Assembly: GCA_026724425.1 (NCBI GenBank)
Contig: JAIUCV010000117.1
Coordinates: 1,707,501 to 1,771,500, forward strand
Length of the DNA stretch: 64,000 nt
Source of the DNA: Erythrophleum ivorense
Lineage: Eukaryota > Streptophyta > Magnoliopsida > Fabales > Fabaceae
Direction: 5' to 3'
The notes under the pieces were generated by a model that was not told where the DNA came from, searched no databases, and saw only the letters and a program-made list of their open reading frames with translations. Shown in pieces: positions 33,963-47,343 of this stretch. Numbering within the stretch: the first letter of the stretch is position 1; each line of letters opens with the position of its first letter. The translations under genes and the position numbers were made by a program.

Positions 33963-36458
33963 GATGCAATATCTCATTTTGCGTTTCCCACCTTTATGAC
34001 TCTATGGTTTGTTTTCTGGTTTATCTTATCTTGGATTTTTGCTTTCATGATCAAAACGCTATGGATTAGTAATGGCTAATTAGAATGAAACGCATCTTTC
34101 TTATTTCTGATTTTTCAGTTTAGTTTGATTATCTTAAATTTTCATTCGCAATAGTAAATCTATACTATTATTTGCGAAGTAAAAACGCACCAGAATCGTC
34201 CTCACTAATGATTACCCTCTTGCCCTTAATGAATACGAAGATTAGCGTGTCTAATTACGTCTTTCTGTTAATACGTTTGATTAAAGAATAATTAGAATTA
34301 AAGAAAAAAGAAGATTTCCTTTGTTTGTTGGTTAGGAGATAAATTCGTATATTCCAAATAAATAAATCCTAAAAGGATAACTTCCAATTTGTTGAAGATG
34401 ATAGATTCATATCTATGTTTATGGGATTATTAAAATTCGGTATCTAATAATAAAAATGAATATTCGGTTCTCTTGAGCATTCTCATAGATTTAAAAAGAG
34501 AAAATTCAAAACGCAGACCTAAATAATATTTGCTATAAATACTATTCCCATCTCTCATATTGGTCGTCGTTTATATTTTCGGTTATTGTTCTAGGGTTTA
34601 CATGTACCTTTTCTTGCTATGCTTTCTTTTAGGTTTTTGTGCAAATTTAGGTTTCTTTGTTGTTCTTTTTTTGTTTTGTCAGAATCTAACATGAAATTGG
34701 TTTGTTTTTTCCCCTTCAGATCGTAAGAAAAGAACAGTCAAACGAATATCAACTTCCCCATCAAAACCATTACATAAATTTAGGTACGAGTATACTCGAT
34801 GATCTTTTTGTTTTGATATGTTTGCTTCTTCTCTTTTAAAACAATTTGCTTTCCTTTGATTTGATAACACTGATTTTCAGTTTACATGAACATTATTCTT
34901 TTATTCGTTATTTTGTTTTGGGTATATGATCAACGATGAACATGGAAAAAGTACAGAATCATGATTTTGTGTGTTTGAGACAAGTCGAATGATTGAAGAA
35001 GAAGAGAATATGATTTCGATAGATAATTCTGGTGGGTAATATTTTGTCTTGATTTATTAAAATATTCATTAATTCTTTTAAGTTTTGTGTGTTTCTCGAT
35101 ACGTTTGATATGTTCTGTTTCTCGATGTCTCCTAAATTACTTTTCCTATGAATATTTATGAATCTCTCATATTGGTTACGTGAGTTTTCTTTTTTTTGGT
35201 TGCTTAGGTTTAGCTGTTTTCTTGCTGTGCTCTATTTTTATATAAATAGTTTTTGTCATCTCTCATACAAATCTAACGATGTGTTCTTATAAATACAGTG
35301 CTTTTGAATCCATCTAAGGATATGGGAAAATGTATGCTTCCACCTAACGTTGTTGATAGCCATTAAGCCACACCGAAAAAATCAAAGTTTGTAGGTTCGT
35401 TTCCTTTCTCCACTACATCTTTGAGAACTCCTTTTAATTATAAAGATTGTAGGTTTTTTGTTGTTCGTTAATTTTATTGGAATTTAATATTTTGTTTTTT
35501 CTTATAGATCGTGAAGAAAAATAGTCATACCGAGGGAGCAACCTGGCCCTTAAAATCAAAACAGAAAAATTAGTAGTCCTTAAATTATATTGTGACCTGT
35601 ATTTGATTTGTTCATCGTAACCGGCTTCATATTCTTTGGAGTGAGAGAGGACGACGCAAGGAATAATCATAATCAAAGGTAAATTTATTATTTAGTAAAA
35701 TTATGATTAGGTTGATTCGTTTATAGCTACTTCTTTTTGATAATCTTGCAAGCACTTTAATTCATATTTCATATAGGATTTTAGGGTGCCTCATCTCTGG
35801 AGATTAGTTAACATTTTTTCTAATTTGATTTGCTTCAGAACATTTTCTCTATTAGTACTATTGTAGTTTCTGTAGCTAATTGAATTCAATGATTAGTTCT
35901 CAATGTTGTTTGTTTCTACTTAGGATGGAAGATAAGGAGTGATTGAGGCTTGGTACATGGATGATAGCGAAGAGGATTAGAGACTTCCTCATCACAAGGA
36001 TCCTTAGGAGTTTATCTCTTTGGACAAACTTGCAGGTTTGTGTCTTAAACGTTGGTCTCTCTCTGCTTCATCATATTATTGTTTTTTTTGTTTTTTCTCT
36101 TTTCAAATGTAATGTTTGTGTGCAGAGCTTGGAGTAATTAGCTGGATACTTGATGCTGATAAGATACGCTAATCTGCTGGTTACTCATACATGGTTTGTG
36201 ACCTTTATTTGATGGCTTTTGATATCTTTGTTTGTTATCATGTAAGACATGAATGCTAGATCTTTAGTTTCGACCAAGTGCTGTTTTGATAAGCTAATAG
36301 ATACAGCAGGTCTGTTTAAAGAAATTTTAGTTGCTCAATCCTTATCTATAACTAGCCAAGGAACACGGTATGGATTGACTACACCATCGTAAAATGTAAG
36401 ATTTGAATTATAGATTTTGTGATTGCTGGAGAAGTGATTCTCTGTTTGATGCTATATA

Positions 36459-36557
36459 GATACAAAGTTGGGAGGTGAATACTCAGAAGACGAGGTCCAG
36501 ATGGTTCTGAAACTCGGATTGCTCTGCACAAACGTTCTTGCGGAAAACCTAATCTGA
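36459..36557 (+). pseudogene. fragment of a lectin-receptor-kinase-like C-terminal kinase region
   Basis: Thirty-two codons read KLGGEYSEDEVQMVLKLGLL then CTN, which resembles subdomain XI of L-type lectin receptor kinases (EVEMVLKLGLLCS type). A stop follows. No other kinase parts are convincing nearby. It could have been captured by the Helitron. Confidence 0.5.
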
Positions 36558-37820
36558 AATATTTCCTCATAGTCTGCTTTCTTTTTGCTGACTGCTATGC
36601 GTGGATTATCATTAATGAAATTTCCCCTAAAAGTACTAGGGTTACCATGGATAGACTTATCTTTTGAGTTTTTGATTATTTTCTCTTCCTTTGTTCGTCT
36701 AGAATCTGGATTTGATCAATCTTGGCATAAATAAATAGTTATATGTATTGAAATAGGTTGGGAAGGAAGAAACCGCGTATGGATTCGTCGACAAGGGTGA
36801 AGTATGCGTGATCTATGGTGTGATTTATACGTCTTATTGGATAAGGGATTTGGTTTTTTTATATTTTTTTTCGTTATGGTGTTTCTATTATATCTTCGTA
36901 TTGTAACGATAAACACGTTATATCTTTCGTGTTGAGTTAAACGCAATATTAAAAGGGGTCTTTTATATGCTTGGATTATTGTGGCCATGATTTGGTCCGT
37001 TTGAGATGCTTCACGGGTTCTACTATTAGAAATCTGTATATGAGAATAGTTTTGGATTCAGAAATTGTCGGTCGTGTTGTGTTGGTTTTATCGTATTTAT
37101 TTATGGTTTGGTCTCAATACTTTTACATAGGATTTAGCTTCATTTTATTTTAGTATAGTTCCTTTTACGGTTGTATTCAGTTGTCGTTTTGAGAATAGTT
37201 ATGTTCTGGTTATATGACATGTAAGATGAGCATAGTCGGCATAAATTTTCTCCTGATTATGCAATGTATAAAGTTGGTTATTAGATTTTGCTGGTAATCT
37301 CGAATATCATTGTCAGTTTATGTCGATCGTTCATTCGCATTGGTTTTGCTGGGATGATAGCAGAAATGTGTCGGAGATGAGAATACACATTCACGGGTTA
37401 AAATACATAGACAACTTTATGAGGGAATAGTATGATTTAATGTCGTGTAACAATATTATGATTCGGTATAATATATGCAGCCTCTCTTTTACCACATGTC
37501 TTGAATTTCGTATTTGAACTGTTTGCATACAATTACGATTGTTTGATAACATATTGCGTGCAATAAAATTTATATATATTTTTACAAAACTCACGTTTAA
37601 GACATATGATCTAACGTTATGACGAATGCGAGTATAGGAGTTTGAAGTATCTGGAATATGTATTTGACCAAATTTTAGTATACCTTTATATGTTGTAAAT
37701 GCATAGTGTCATGAAATTCAGGAGTTGCGTAGATTCTTGAAATGCCAAATTAGTGTCACGGAAATGGTGCCTTTGACGGGTTCGATTTGGCAGTTGAAAA
37801 ATATCTTCGTATATTGTGAA

Positions 37821-37897
37821 TATGTGTATTGGTTATGTGTATCTGATAATAAAGGAAAATATGTGTATTGGTTATGTGTATCTGATAATAAAGGAAA
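37821..37897 (+). repeat. 39-bp tandem repeat, two copies
   Basis: The unit begins TATGTGTATTGGTTATGTGT and is repeated directly (37821-37859, 37860-37897). It lies 100 bp before RPA-like gene 1. Confidence 0.9.
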
Positions 37898-37997
37898 TTA
37901 TGATATAAATAATAATTTATGGAAGTAGTATATATAGTAGATGTATTCCCTTTGCATTTCAAAATCGCTTATCACTCTAGACATAGATAATAGCAAG

Positions 37998-39105
37998 ATG
38001 GCAACTCTCCATGAAATTTATGAATTAGATCCATTCACACTCGGTTGGAAAATCGGTGTCAAAATCGTCCGAATGTGGTATCAACTCTGGGGTTTTGGGA
38101 CGACGCTGGAGATGATACTTAGTGATGAAAAGGTATATTGTGTTTGTTCATGTAATCTAGATTTTTTTAAAACATGTATATCGATTACATAGCATGTTTA
38201 AACACGTAGGGAGTTCAAATACCTGCAACGGTGATGCCTGGTGAGATTGAATTGTTTAAAAATAATCTGGAAGAAGGGCGGTGGATAGTCTTGTGGGGAT
38301 TCAAAGTCCTGGAGGAGTCAAGATACCTACGAACAACTGATAATAAGTACAGGATAGAGTTGCTTAGATTCACCATCGTTGAACCACTCGAACCGAAAGC
38401 AGATGGTCTTCTTCTCCGACCAACACGATTTTATGATATCTTTACTAGAGGTATCGACAGCCAGTATCTAATAGGTATGCTGAGTGTATAAAAGTATCCT
38501 TTGTTCGTCTTCGTACATTTTTGATGTTTAACCTCTTTGGTTCTTTAAGTTTATTATATTCTTGATGATATGCAGCGATTTTGTTTTTCGATGCAGATGT
38601 TATTGGTTGCGTGCATAAAGTTGGGCAAGTTGAGGAATGGTACGCCGAGTCCTACGGAGATAGTATTTCTGAACTACGTTTTGAACTCATCGATTCAAAG
38701 TAAGTTTAAAGAATTGTTTATTATTATGAAATTGTGTATTTGTAGCATATTTGTAGAAGTATGATAGTAGAATTGATTGCGATGTCAGGAGAGAGGCGGT
38801 TATGCCGTGCATTGCGAGGGGAGATTTGGCGAAGAACTTTTATGACCAGTACCAGGAGATAAAAAACGAGGTTGTTTTTTGTGTTCTTCGTTTTTGGAGT
38901 ATAGATTACCAAGGTCGTAATGGTTCAATCGTGGTATCATCTGCCGGATCGCGTTCTGATTTCCATTTCGATCCTCATGATAAAGACGTTGAAGAGTTCA
39001 GAGACGTGTAAGGAATGAATATTCTCTTTTGTCGATACAAAATAACATCTGACTGGTGACCATAATCGTATGTTCATATGTAGGTACTTTGGTCGCCGTT
39101 CGTGA
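37998..39105 (+). CDS. RPA-like OB-fold protein 1, Helitron-encoded, intact
   Basis: Five exons: 37998-38132, 38210-38474, 38597-38699, 38789-39007, 39084-39105. The frame is 247 residues. It resembles the RPA70-like (OB-fold/DUF223) proteins found in plant Helitrons: first OB fold (LHEIYELDPFTLGWKIGVKIVRMW … GVQIPATVMPG … GRWIVLWGFKVLE), a linker (RPTRFYDIFTRGID … DVIGCVHKVGQVEEW), and a second OB fold (PCIARGDLAKNFYDQYQ … NEVVFCVLRFWSIDYQG), then SRSDFHFDPHD. Introns 1, 2 and 3 are in phases 0, 1 and 2, as in genes 3 and 5. RPA proteins bind single-stranded DNA. A role in protecting rolling-circle intermediates is plausible but unproven. Confidence 0.8.
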
Positions 39106-40773
39106 GCCCAGGATTTGAGGAAGAACGAGAGTGCTGTTGTTTAATTTTCTTCTGTTATGTAGTTTCGTGGACTCCTTTTTATTTTGTTTATCATGTTTTC
39201 CTAAAATGTTATGGTACTGTTATATGTTCCTATCTATTATGTACTATTTGTTGCTTAGCAATCGTCGCTTCTGCATTGATTATTACAGTCATCATCGTTG
39301 GTAGTACTATCTTAATGCTTTGTATGCACAACTTTTTTCAATTTAAAAAATGGCCTTGGTATGTGTATTTGTTTTTCCTATACTATTATAGTTCATTTAA
39401 TAAGTGTTAATAAAGTTTAAGGTGGTTAACACAAGCCACTATAAAATGTTTGTAGGATCTAAAAATAAGTAAATAATACTTAAACCGATAATGAAATTCG
39501 ATAATAATAATGGAAGTACATGCTTAGCCCTAAATTTCGGTGTACTTCTTTTTGGCTTATATATACTACTGCTCTTCTTTCACATGTTTAAGATCTAATC
39601 ACCTTTTCCGAGAGCACCTTTTCATCATATATTGTCTGACATTCGTTTGGATTTCGATTGTTTTTGTCTAGAGTGTTTTGATGTTAGAGGACAGCAATGA
39701 CGTCATTATTGAAGAAGGGACGTGACAGTAAGCCAGTTTCCAAAAAATGTAACGAGATCGGGGTCGATGGCAGTTTGGCGGACTAGGAAAACTCGAACAA
39801 GAAAGCACCTCTAAAAGAGGTGAAGATTGAGAATATTGAGAAGATGAGGGGAGTGGCGTAGAATGAATGGTGGTCTAATGTTTTTAGAGTTTGTTTTCTG
39901 TCGAAAAATCCAAATAACAACTAGATTCCTCAGTTAGTTCCGAGTTTGTTTCCATTTCAGTACTTTTAATTCAGTTTACGTATAAGTTGTCATTTCACAT
40001 TTGAAGTTAAATTTAATTTCCTTTGATTTTGTCATTTATAGTTTGGTTAAAATTAAAGTTTCGTTTCAATTAGAATATTGAAAATTCTATGTTTCGCAAA
40101 GAAGATTTTCATCTTTTCTAAATTCAGTATTGTACCATTGCACTATCTTTTACTTCATTTAGCTAAAGTTTAGCGTTGTTTTATTATTCATATTGTATGC
40201 ACGTTTTATTAGATGGCTCATCATTGACATTTTCTAATGGTGAGTTTTGTCTTTATTATTTTCTTATCTTGATTAGATAAACATATAATTTATTTTCATT
40301 GTTTGATTTGTTAGTCATGAATTTTGGGTAATTAACGAAAAATAAATATAAATACAGGTAATGGGATATTGGCTGTATAAAATGTACCTAACCTTATACC
40401 AAGGGAAACAAACATAATAAAATGTGAAGATATTATTTAGTTTACTGATTTAGTGAAAGAGATAATAGCATGTATTGAAAGTTTAGTAGATGCGATAATT
40501 TATATTGTTCCAATATAGATAATTTCTAAAAGTAAAATTTTAAAAGCCTTGGGATGGTTGTTACGTATATTTGTTTCTATCCTTATCTCAATCTTTACAT
40601 TTTAATCTATCCTTATTTAATTATTTACCTTTTAGTCCAAACTTCGATATCTGTTAAACTATATATACTCCGCATGTATTATAGCTAAAGATACTAGAGC
40701 AACTTCTATAGGGTTTAGGCGATTTTTTATATTCATACCCTTAAAGTTTTGTTCTTTAACGACGATTTTTGTT
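39106..40773. other. Helitron region between RPA-like gene 1 and helicase; no Rep domain seen
   Basis: AT-rich. Around 39695-39870 broken frames read MTSLLKKGRDSKPVSKK and similar, possibly the degenerate tail of an OB-fold gene. The place where the HUH nuclease part of RepHel should stand contains no recognisable coding sequence. Confidence 0.45.
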
Positions 40774-43068
40774 ATGTTTCTTTATAGAGATACTGGATCG
40801 ATAACCTTTACTGATGGTTTCCGCTTGGTTCCGAGTAGGATTACTTACGTGCCCATGTCTGCATGTGAAGCTTACTATCTGAGAATCTTGCTCAATATTG
40901 TTAAAGGCCCGGTTTCGTTTAATTGTATTAAGACAGTGAAAGGTGTCACATACGCAACGTTTAAAGAAGTTTGCTATGCACTCGGCCTATTGGACGATGA
41001 CAAAGAGTACATCGACGCTATACGAGAGGCGGACAGATGGGTACTCGCTCCAAGTATTCGAAGATTGTTTGTAATAATGCTCATGATGAACAGTATTGCA
41101 TTTCCTGAGAAGGTTTGGGAAGCAACGTGGAAGATTTTATCGTCAGATATGTTAGCAAAACACTGGGCTGCCAACAATAATAATCGTAGTAAGTTATGGA
41201 TAATTTAGAAATCTCATATGTATTCTGATATAGATTAATGATCATACACGATGATAAACCCTAAACATCTATTAATGGACAGGTCTAAGGCTGACTGAGG
41301 AACAGGAGAAAAATAATGCTTTGGTTGAGATAGAGGCTCTTATGCGCCTAGGTGGAAGTTCGCTCGAAATTTTTTCGCTTATGCCGTTTCTTGATGATTG
41401 CGTAATCGATTCATGTCCAAATCCTCTCATTCGTGACGAGCGAAGCTATGTCCGTGCTAAACAACAAGAGAAGCATGATAGGTTAATAACAACTATAACG
41501 ACTGAGCAGAGATCGATATACGATGAAATTTTGAATGCTGTTGCGTCGAACTCTGGAGGAATGTTCTTCGTTTATGGATCTGGAGGTACAGGGAAAACGT
41601 ATTTGTGGAGTCTTCTCGGAACTATTCTGCGATCGAGAGGTGATATTGTTCTCAATGTTGCATCGAGTGGTATTGCTGCATTGTTGTTGGAAGGAGGACG
41701 TACAGCACATTCGCGATTTGCAATCCCTATCATGGTGAACAAGACTTCTACATGTATGATAAGTGGAGGTACGCATCTTGCCGGGCTCATAGAAGAAGCT
41801 AAACTCATAATATGGGATGAGGCATTGATGATGAGTAAAGATTGTTTCGAAACGCTTGACAGAACGATGCGAGACATATTAAAATGTGATAAACCATTCG
41901 GCGGCAAGGTTATCGTATTTGGTGGTGATTTCAGACAGATATTGCCTGTGATCACCGGTGCTGGCAGAGTAGAGATAGTTTTGGCCACTTTAAATTCTTC
42001 TACACTCTGGTCTACGTGCAAGGTGTTGCGTCTTACACAAAACATGCGGCTTATCCCTGGGGACAATAGTCGTGAGATGGTCGAACTTGCCAAGTTTTCG
42101 AAATGGATTTTAGATATCGGGGATGGGAATATAAATTCGCACAATAGCGGAGAGAGTGAGATCGATATTCCGGAAGATTTGCTGATCACCGACTGTGAGG
42201 ATCCTGTTAACGCTATCGTGACTACAGTTTACGGTCAATCTTTCTCCACTAAGACTGATCCTAAGTTTTTCCAAGACCGAGCGATATTGAGTCCACGAAA
42301 CGATGACGTGGACGTGATAAATGATTACATGCTCTCGAAGCTATCAGGTATTATTCGTTGATGCATATTTAAAAGTATAGATTTTTATTCGTTACCGTAA
42401 TATTAACGTAAACCCGTTTTGCATGGATGGTAGGTGAGGAAAGGACGTATATGAGCTGCGACAGCATCGATACCACTGATAGGAACTTTGATATTAATGA
42501 AGCGTCTGAAGTGCCATCGCGAAATAAGGAATCGTCTTCTGATAACAGCTCTGGTAATATGATTTATACTGAAGAGTTTCTGAATAGCATCAAACTATCT
42601 GGATTCCCAAAACATCTTCTCCGTCTCAAAGTAGGAACACCTATAATGCTGCTTAGGAACATCGATGCCAAGAACGGACTGTGTAATGGAACTAGGCTAA
42701 TAATTACGCAGATGGCTAATTATTTCATGGAGGCTAAGATCATAACAGGCGATAATGTTGGTAATATTGTGATTATCCCTAGGATTTCGGTATCGCCGGT
42801 TGAGGCTAAATATCCTTTCAGGATGAAACGAAAACAGTTTCCCATCACCGTAGCTTTTGCGATGACTATTAACAAGAGCCAGGGACAGACGTTAGGTAAC
42901 GTTGGTGTTTATCTTCCAAAACCAGTTTTTACTCATGGTCAGTTGTATGTTGCGGTGTCTAGAGTTACGTCGAGAGCAGGATTGAAGATACTAATCACGG
43001 ATAAAGATCAGAAACCACAGCGGAAGGCGTTGAATGTCGTGTACTACAAAATATTCGAGCATATTTAG
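40774..43068 (+). pseudogene. Helitron helicase (C-terminal part of RepHel), N-terminal nuclease missing
   Basis: Three exon-like blocks: 40774-41189, 41283-42348, 42434-43068. They join in frame at GT-AG boundaries (…[25 protein letters not shown]). Motifs of the Pif1/RecD-type SF1B helicase are complete: Walker A GSGGTGKT, Walker [44 protein letters not shown] and [10 protein letters not shown]. The block in front (CEAYYLRILLNIVKGP) is the usual linker between Rep and helicase. All upstream Rep sequence, with the HUH and two-Tyr motifs, is absent. The helicase exons themselves have no stops and could still be translated. It is called a pseudogene because it is a truncated RepHel. Confidence 0.88.
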
Positions 43069-43487
43069 TAACTATTATAGAATCACTTTGTTTCGGAATC
43101 ACGCATTTGGCGAATTATTATTATTTATATTTTTATTTCTATTTTCGTTTTGTTATGCATGTTTGTAATGCATTGTTCTTATCAAATAGGATAACTATAA
43201 TATTTTAACCGGAAAGATACACTTTGGTGTGTTATTGCATTCGAATTAAGTTTTCTAATTAGTCTGAGTTGTTAATTTATTTATATATATAGCCGAATTT
43301 GCAATTTACGAAGTATATAAATAAACATGATAAATATTATGTTTACTCTTAATATTTTGTTTTCAGTCATAACGGAAATATCCCATTAAACAAAATTGTT
43401 AAATTCGTTTAATTTGCGTATATAAATACAACTTCGAGATTTGGTAGTTAATATATTTTCAAAGATTTGTGTAGAATAGAATAATAG

Positions 43488-43672
43488 ATGTCAATGGCAA
43501 ACTATTATCTAACGGATTTTAGACACGGTGGTTTCGATTTATGTATGTTTCCCATGGAAGAGTTACATCCATTGTCTACCAAAAGAGCAATCCGAGTATA
43601 TATTATTCGTATGTTTGATCGTACGAATGAAGAAGATGGTGTCACGGATTTTGTTTTTGTGGATGATAAGGT
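43488..43672 (+). pseudogene. RPA-like gene 2, first exon only
   Basis: About 61 codons, MSMANYYLTDFRHGGFDLCMF to FVFVDDK, followed by GTAACA, where the other RPA-like genes have intron 1 in phase 0. No second exon follows before gene 3 begins at 43864. The exon is a diverged copy of exon 1 of gene 3 (ELHPLSTKRAIRVYIIRMF against ELHPLIKKNSVMGVIIRVF). Confidence 0.6.
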
Positions 43673-43863
43673 AACATTTATTGTGATAAATTATCCTTTA
43701 GTTAATAAAAAGCTGACCTACTTAGTAAACAATAAGTAATAATTGCAACCGGCCTGTTTGACGGCTATATTGGTCATCGATCACATATAAATAGGTATAG
43801 TAACTACTTCTATTGTGCTTCTTAGGTTTGTGATAAAATATTATCAACTCCAAAACCAAAAGC

Positions 43864-44932
43864 ATGTATGTTTATCCAACTGATACCGAGGTCCGTAGAG
43901 ATTACGACATATGTTTGCTGAATGTAGCGGAATTACATCCTCTTATTAAAAAAAATAGCGTTATGGGTGTAATCATCCGTGTATTTATTGGTTTCGACGG
44001 TGTAGATGAAACGTTGGAAGTTCTTTTAATCGACGAAAAGGTAGTGTCGCTGATTGATGGTTTTGTTCGTGTTCTGTACGTGTTTTGCTTACTGTAAATT
44101 TTTAAAATTTTATATATTCACAATAACTCATCTTATCTTATATTGTTTCGTCATAGGGTGATCGAATTCAAGCTTCGTTGAAAAAGAAGTTTGATATTCG
44201 TATTATCCCTACTCCCATGCAGCCCCTCCTCTTGCAGGAAGGTGATTGGATCCTCTTGGTTGATTTCGATCTTATACCAGCAACTGGCCAATTCAGGTTA
44301 ACTCCTCGACGATTATTAAGAAGTTACCACATGGAATATCTGAATACAAGTACAATTTTAGTTCCTTTGAGGATATAAAAGCTGGCATCGTCGACCCTGC
44401 TTTTAGTGTTGGTAAGTATGATGTTTGTCCATTTACTACCGTAAATATATACTTGACGTTGTAACCGTGTTTACTCGGCTATTTTTGTATTCGTGTGTTT
44501 TTCAGATCTGATTGGCAAGGTAACCAATGTTGGAAATTTGTTCAAGCGACAGATTATCGATGCTGCGGATAGAAAACAAAATGTTTATTTATATTTAGTA
44601 AATGAAAGGTAAGCAATGATTATATTATTCTTTAGTCGTGTATAAAATTAATATTTGATCTGTAGTTGATGGTTCAATGTCATTACCGCCTTGTCAGGGG
44701 TACTGCCATAACTGTAGTCATGCAGAGGTCACACGCACTGGACATCGTTAGTCGTTTGATGTACTATACAGAAACGACAGTTATATGCGTAGTGAGGTTT
44801 GCGAGAATTAGGAAATCTAATGGAGTGTGGTCAGCTCTTGCCGTGGATCAGTATTCACATGTTGTATTAGATCCTAATGTGCGCGAGGCTAATGAGTTAC
44901 GGCGTGTGATTGTCGAGAACGAGAAAACATAA
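43864..44932 (+). pseudogene. RPA-like OB-fold gene 3, one frameshift
   Basis: Exons 43864-44040, 44157-44411, 44506-44608, 44698-44932. Exon 2 (GDRIQASLKKKFDIRIIPTPMQ … EGDWILLVDFDLIP) is 255 nt, one short of the length needed to keep the phase-1 intron found in genes 1 and 5. The frame slips between TGQF and EYKYNFSSFEDI. Exon 3 (DLIGKVTNVGNL) is 103 nt, the same as in gene 1. Exon 4 (TAITVVMQRSHALDIVSRLMYYTETTVICVVRFARI) is open to a stop at 44930-44932. Otherwise it has the full layout of the family. Confidence 0.65.
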
Positions 44933-45411
44933 TTACATTTATTGGGATGAGGCTTTGTCATTGCTCGCATATGCTCTTGGTTTTGAAATTTATTTAGGGT
45001 TTTTATTTCTTTTTGGCTCGATATACTATGCTTTAAACTCTAGATAATCATGGCGACGTTAAAGCATTTTAATAATTTTTGTAGAGTGTCGTTCGTTATT
45101 GAGATTATTTTTTCTCTGCAGGGTTCAAAAATTGTGGTTACTGTTAAACATAGAGATGCTACCTGTTATCAATAATCACAAATATATTCTAATATACTAA
45201 TTGGCAGAAAATATACGAATACATTGATACATTTAATAGTGATAAGATCGGTTTTCTCGGGGAGATGCCTTTTGGCGATTATTCCAAACCCTAGAACCAT
45301 CTTCATACTATAAATATAAAGGAGATACCTCGGCCGCATATCACGCCCGTTCGTTTTGTCGCTTCCACTTCAAAAACCCACATAAAACAGAAAAATCAAG
45401 AGAAAACTCAC

Positions 45412-46510
45412 ATGGCGACTTGCGTTATGGTTGCGGATTTGAGTTCATGAGTACCGAACTTGATGATAAGAGTCCTCGTCTTGAAAAAATGGACGAGAGT
45501 GTGTGTTAGAGGTGTAGAAGGCTTAGATGTTATTGTCGTCGATGAAGCAGTAAGTTGTCTTTGTATTTGTGTCTGTTGCATTTCAATATTCGCGCCATTA
45601 TGTTTGTACGATGATAATTCTCAAAAGTATTGTTTATGATCTCTCATTTAGGGAACGAAAATACAAGCGTCCGTCACGAAGAATATCCACGTTTCGATGT
45701 TTGATTGCCAGATTCAGGAAGGAGAATGGTACAGCCAATCCAAATTCGCTGTCGTAAATGCTCCGGTTGCAAATCGATCAACAACACATAGTTGGTGTAT
45801 CATCATGGATTCTAACACCGACGTCCGGAAAATCGACAGGAGATCATCGAGTCACGTAATCAAACACCGTTGTTTCGGCTTCGTGATTAGTAGGCATGAT
45901 GAGTTTCATTTCCCTATTGGTAATAGTTTGTGTATTCTCTTATTTACGTACTATAGATATATACTACTTAATAGTGTTGCTTACAAAACTAACTATTACT
46001 ATATATATTAATATAGATTTGCTAGGTGTAATCTCTCATGTTGGAGATCTTGACACCGTTAGGGATGATAATTATGAAGGAATGAACAAAAGAATATGCA
46101 AGATTCATTTCAGGATTTGTGATTTACAGTAAGTGTATTAAGCAGAACCGATCCTTACATTTATAGTTATCGCAGATTATTTACTTTGAGTATTGATTAT
46201 ATGACATTATATACAGGAACCGTGAAATTGAATGTGCAGCACGTGGGTCACTGGCTAACGAGTTCAATGAGATGTGGTGGAGAAATCGAAATTCTATTGT
46301 TGTGTGTGAACTAACTGATTGGAGAATCTTCTCGTGCAAAGGTATTGTCGATATAACCTTCTCCTTTTAAAAACGTTAATCTTTAGTTTCTCTGAAATGT
46401 TTTTTTTAGTTAATATTTAAATATTTATTTCATTATCAGGATATAGTTATGTTGTTGATGGAGGTGGGATGTCCCGATTCGAGTTTGATCCGCAATTTCC
46501 CGAGTCTTAG
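45412..46510 (+). pseudogene. RPA-like OB-fold gene 4, one nonsense codon
   Basis: Exons 45412-45549, 45652-45919, 46017-46128, 46217-46341, 46440-46510. The frame is MATCVMVADLSS, then TGA at 45448-45450, and then continues in the same frame (MIRVLVLKKWTRV … VVDEA). Later exons read GTKIQASVTKNIHVSMF, FGFVISRHDEFHFP, DLLGVISHVGDLD, NREIECAARGSLANEF and MSRFEFDPQFPES. Apart from the TGA it is complete, and initiation at the downstream ATG (about 45460) is possible. It is closest to gene 5 (ISRFEFNGPY at the end). Confidence 0.65.
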
Positions 46511-47343
46511 GAATTGAAGAACAAGTAAGTATATATAATACATATGGAAAAAAAAGATATATAGAGTTGGTTATGAAAAAATTAAATCGTTTTATCATTC
46601 CAACAGGTTTTTGATCACTTCTCAACATACGAAAATGTCATCCAACTATCGCTTCTACGGGCAAGGTGCGATAAGAACTCCTCAGCCACTTCGATAAAGG
46701 GCTCATGCTGCATCTATCGGTCTACTTATTCTCATTTCCTACATTGTTTACATTTTATTTCTCTAGAATTCAAGACTTTTTCTTTATATTGCTTATATTA
46801 TATTTATCTAAACTTACTTTAAATTATTAGATTTATTAAAATTGAACATCATCACATTACAGTTACCTTTGTCGCAACTTAAAATGCCCAAAATCATTAG
46901 TATAGAAACACAGTTTATCTAGAACGCCTCTGTCGTTAAGATAGTGAATTCCGCAAGATAAACAAACCCTGAATCAACAAACTTTATTCACAAATTGCGA
47001 TAATACGTTAAAATCACAAGTGAACCTTTGCCTCGCACAATGTGCTCTTGATTTTACAATTTGTTGAATGTCTTTTCTTTCTTTATTGACCTAATATACC
47101 ATGCTTTATACTCTAGATACCGTATGAGACTAACGTCACGTGATCATACCGTATAACCACATGCTAACTATATGGTCGTAGTTTATGTTATACATACATT
47201 AATACTTAGAGAGAAAAACATGTATTATTATGTTTGAGAATCCAGAATACAAATAAAACCAACAAGACTTAGAAAAAGTAAAAAAACAAGAACAATATGA
47301 ATATCGATGTCCCTCATGTAGTCCTCTAATTTGCAGCGTCGTC

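Larger units (their letters stand above)
34159..37997. other. Helitron left region, mostly non-coding
   Basis: 3.8 kb of AT-rich sequence without a convincing gene. It includes the LecRK-like relic at 36459-36557 and a perfect 39-bp tandem repeat at 37821-37897. Other ORFs are short and unlike known families. Confidence 0.5.

Noticed and set aside
39102..39410. Hydrophobic 102-codon ORF after RPA-like gene 1
   Set aside because: It starts just after the stop of the spliced gene in another frame, has Cys/Phe/Leu-biased AT-driven composition, and no partner or homologue is evident.
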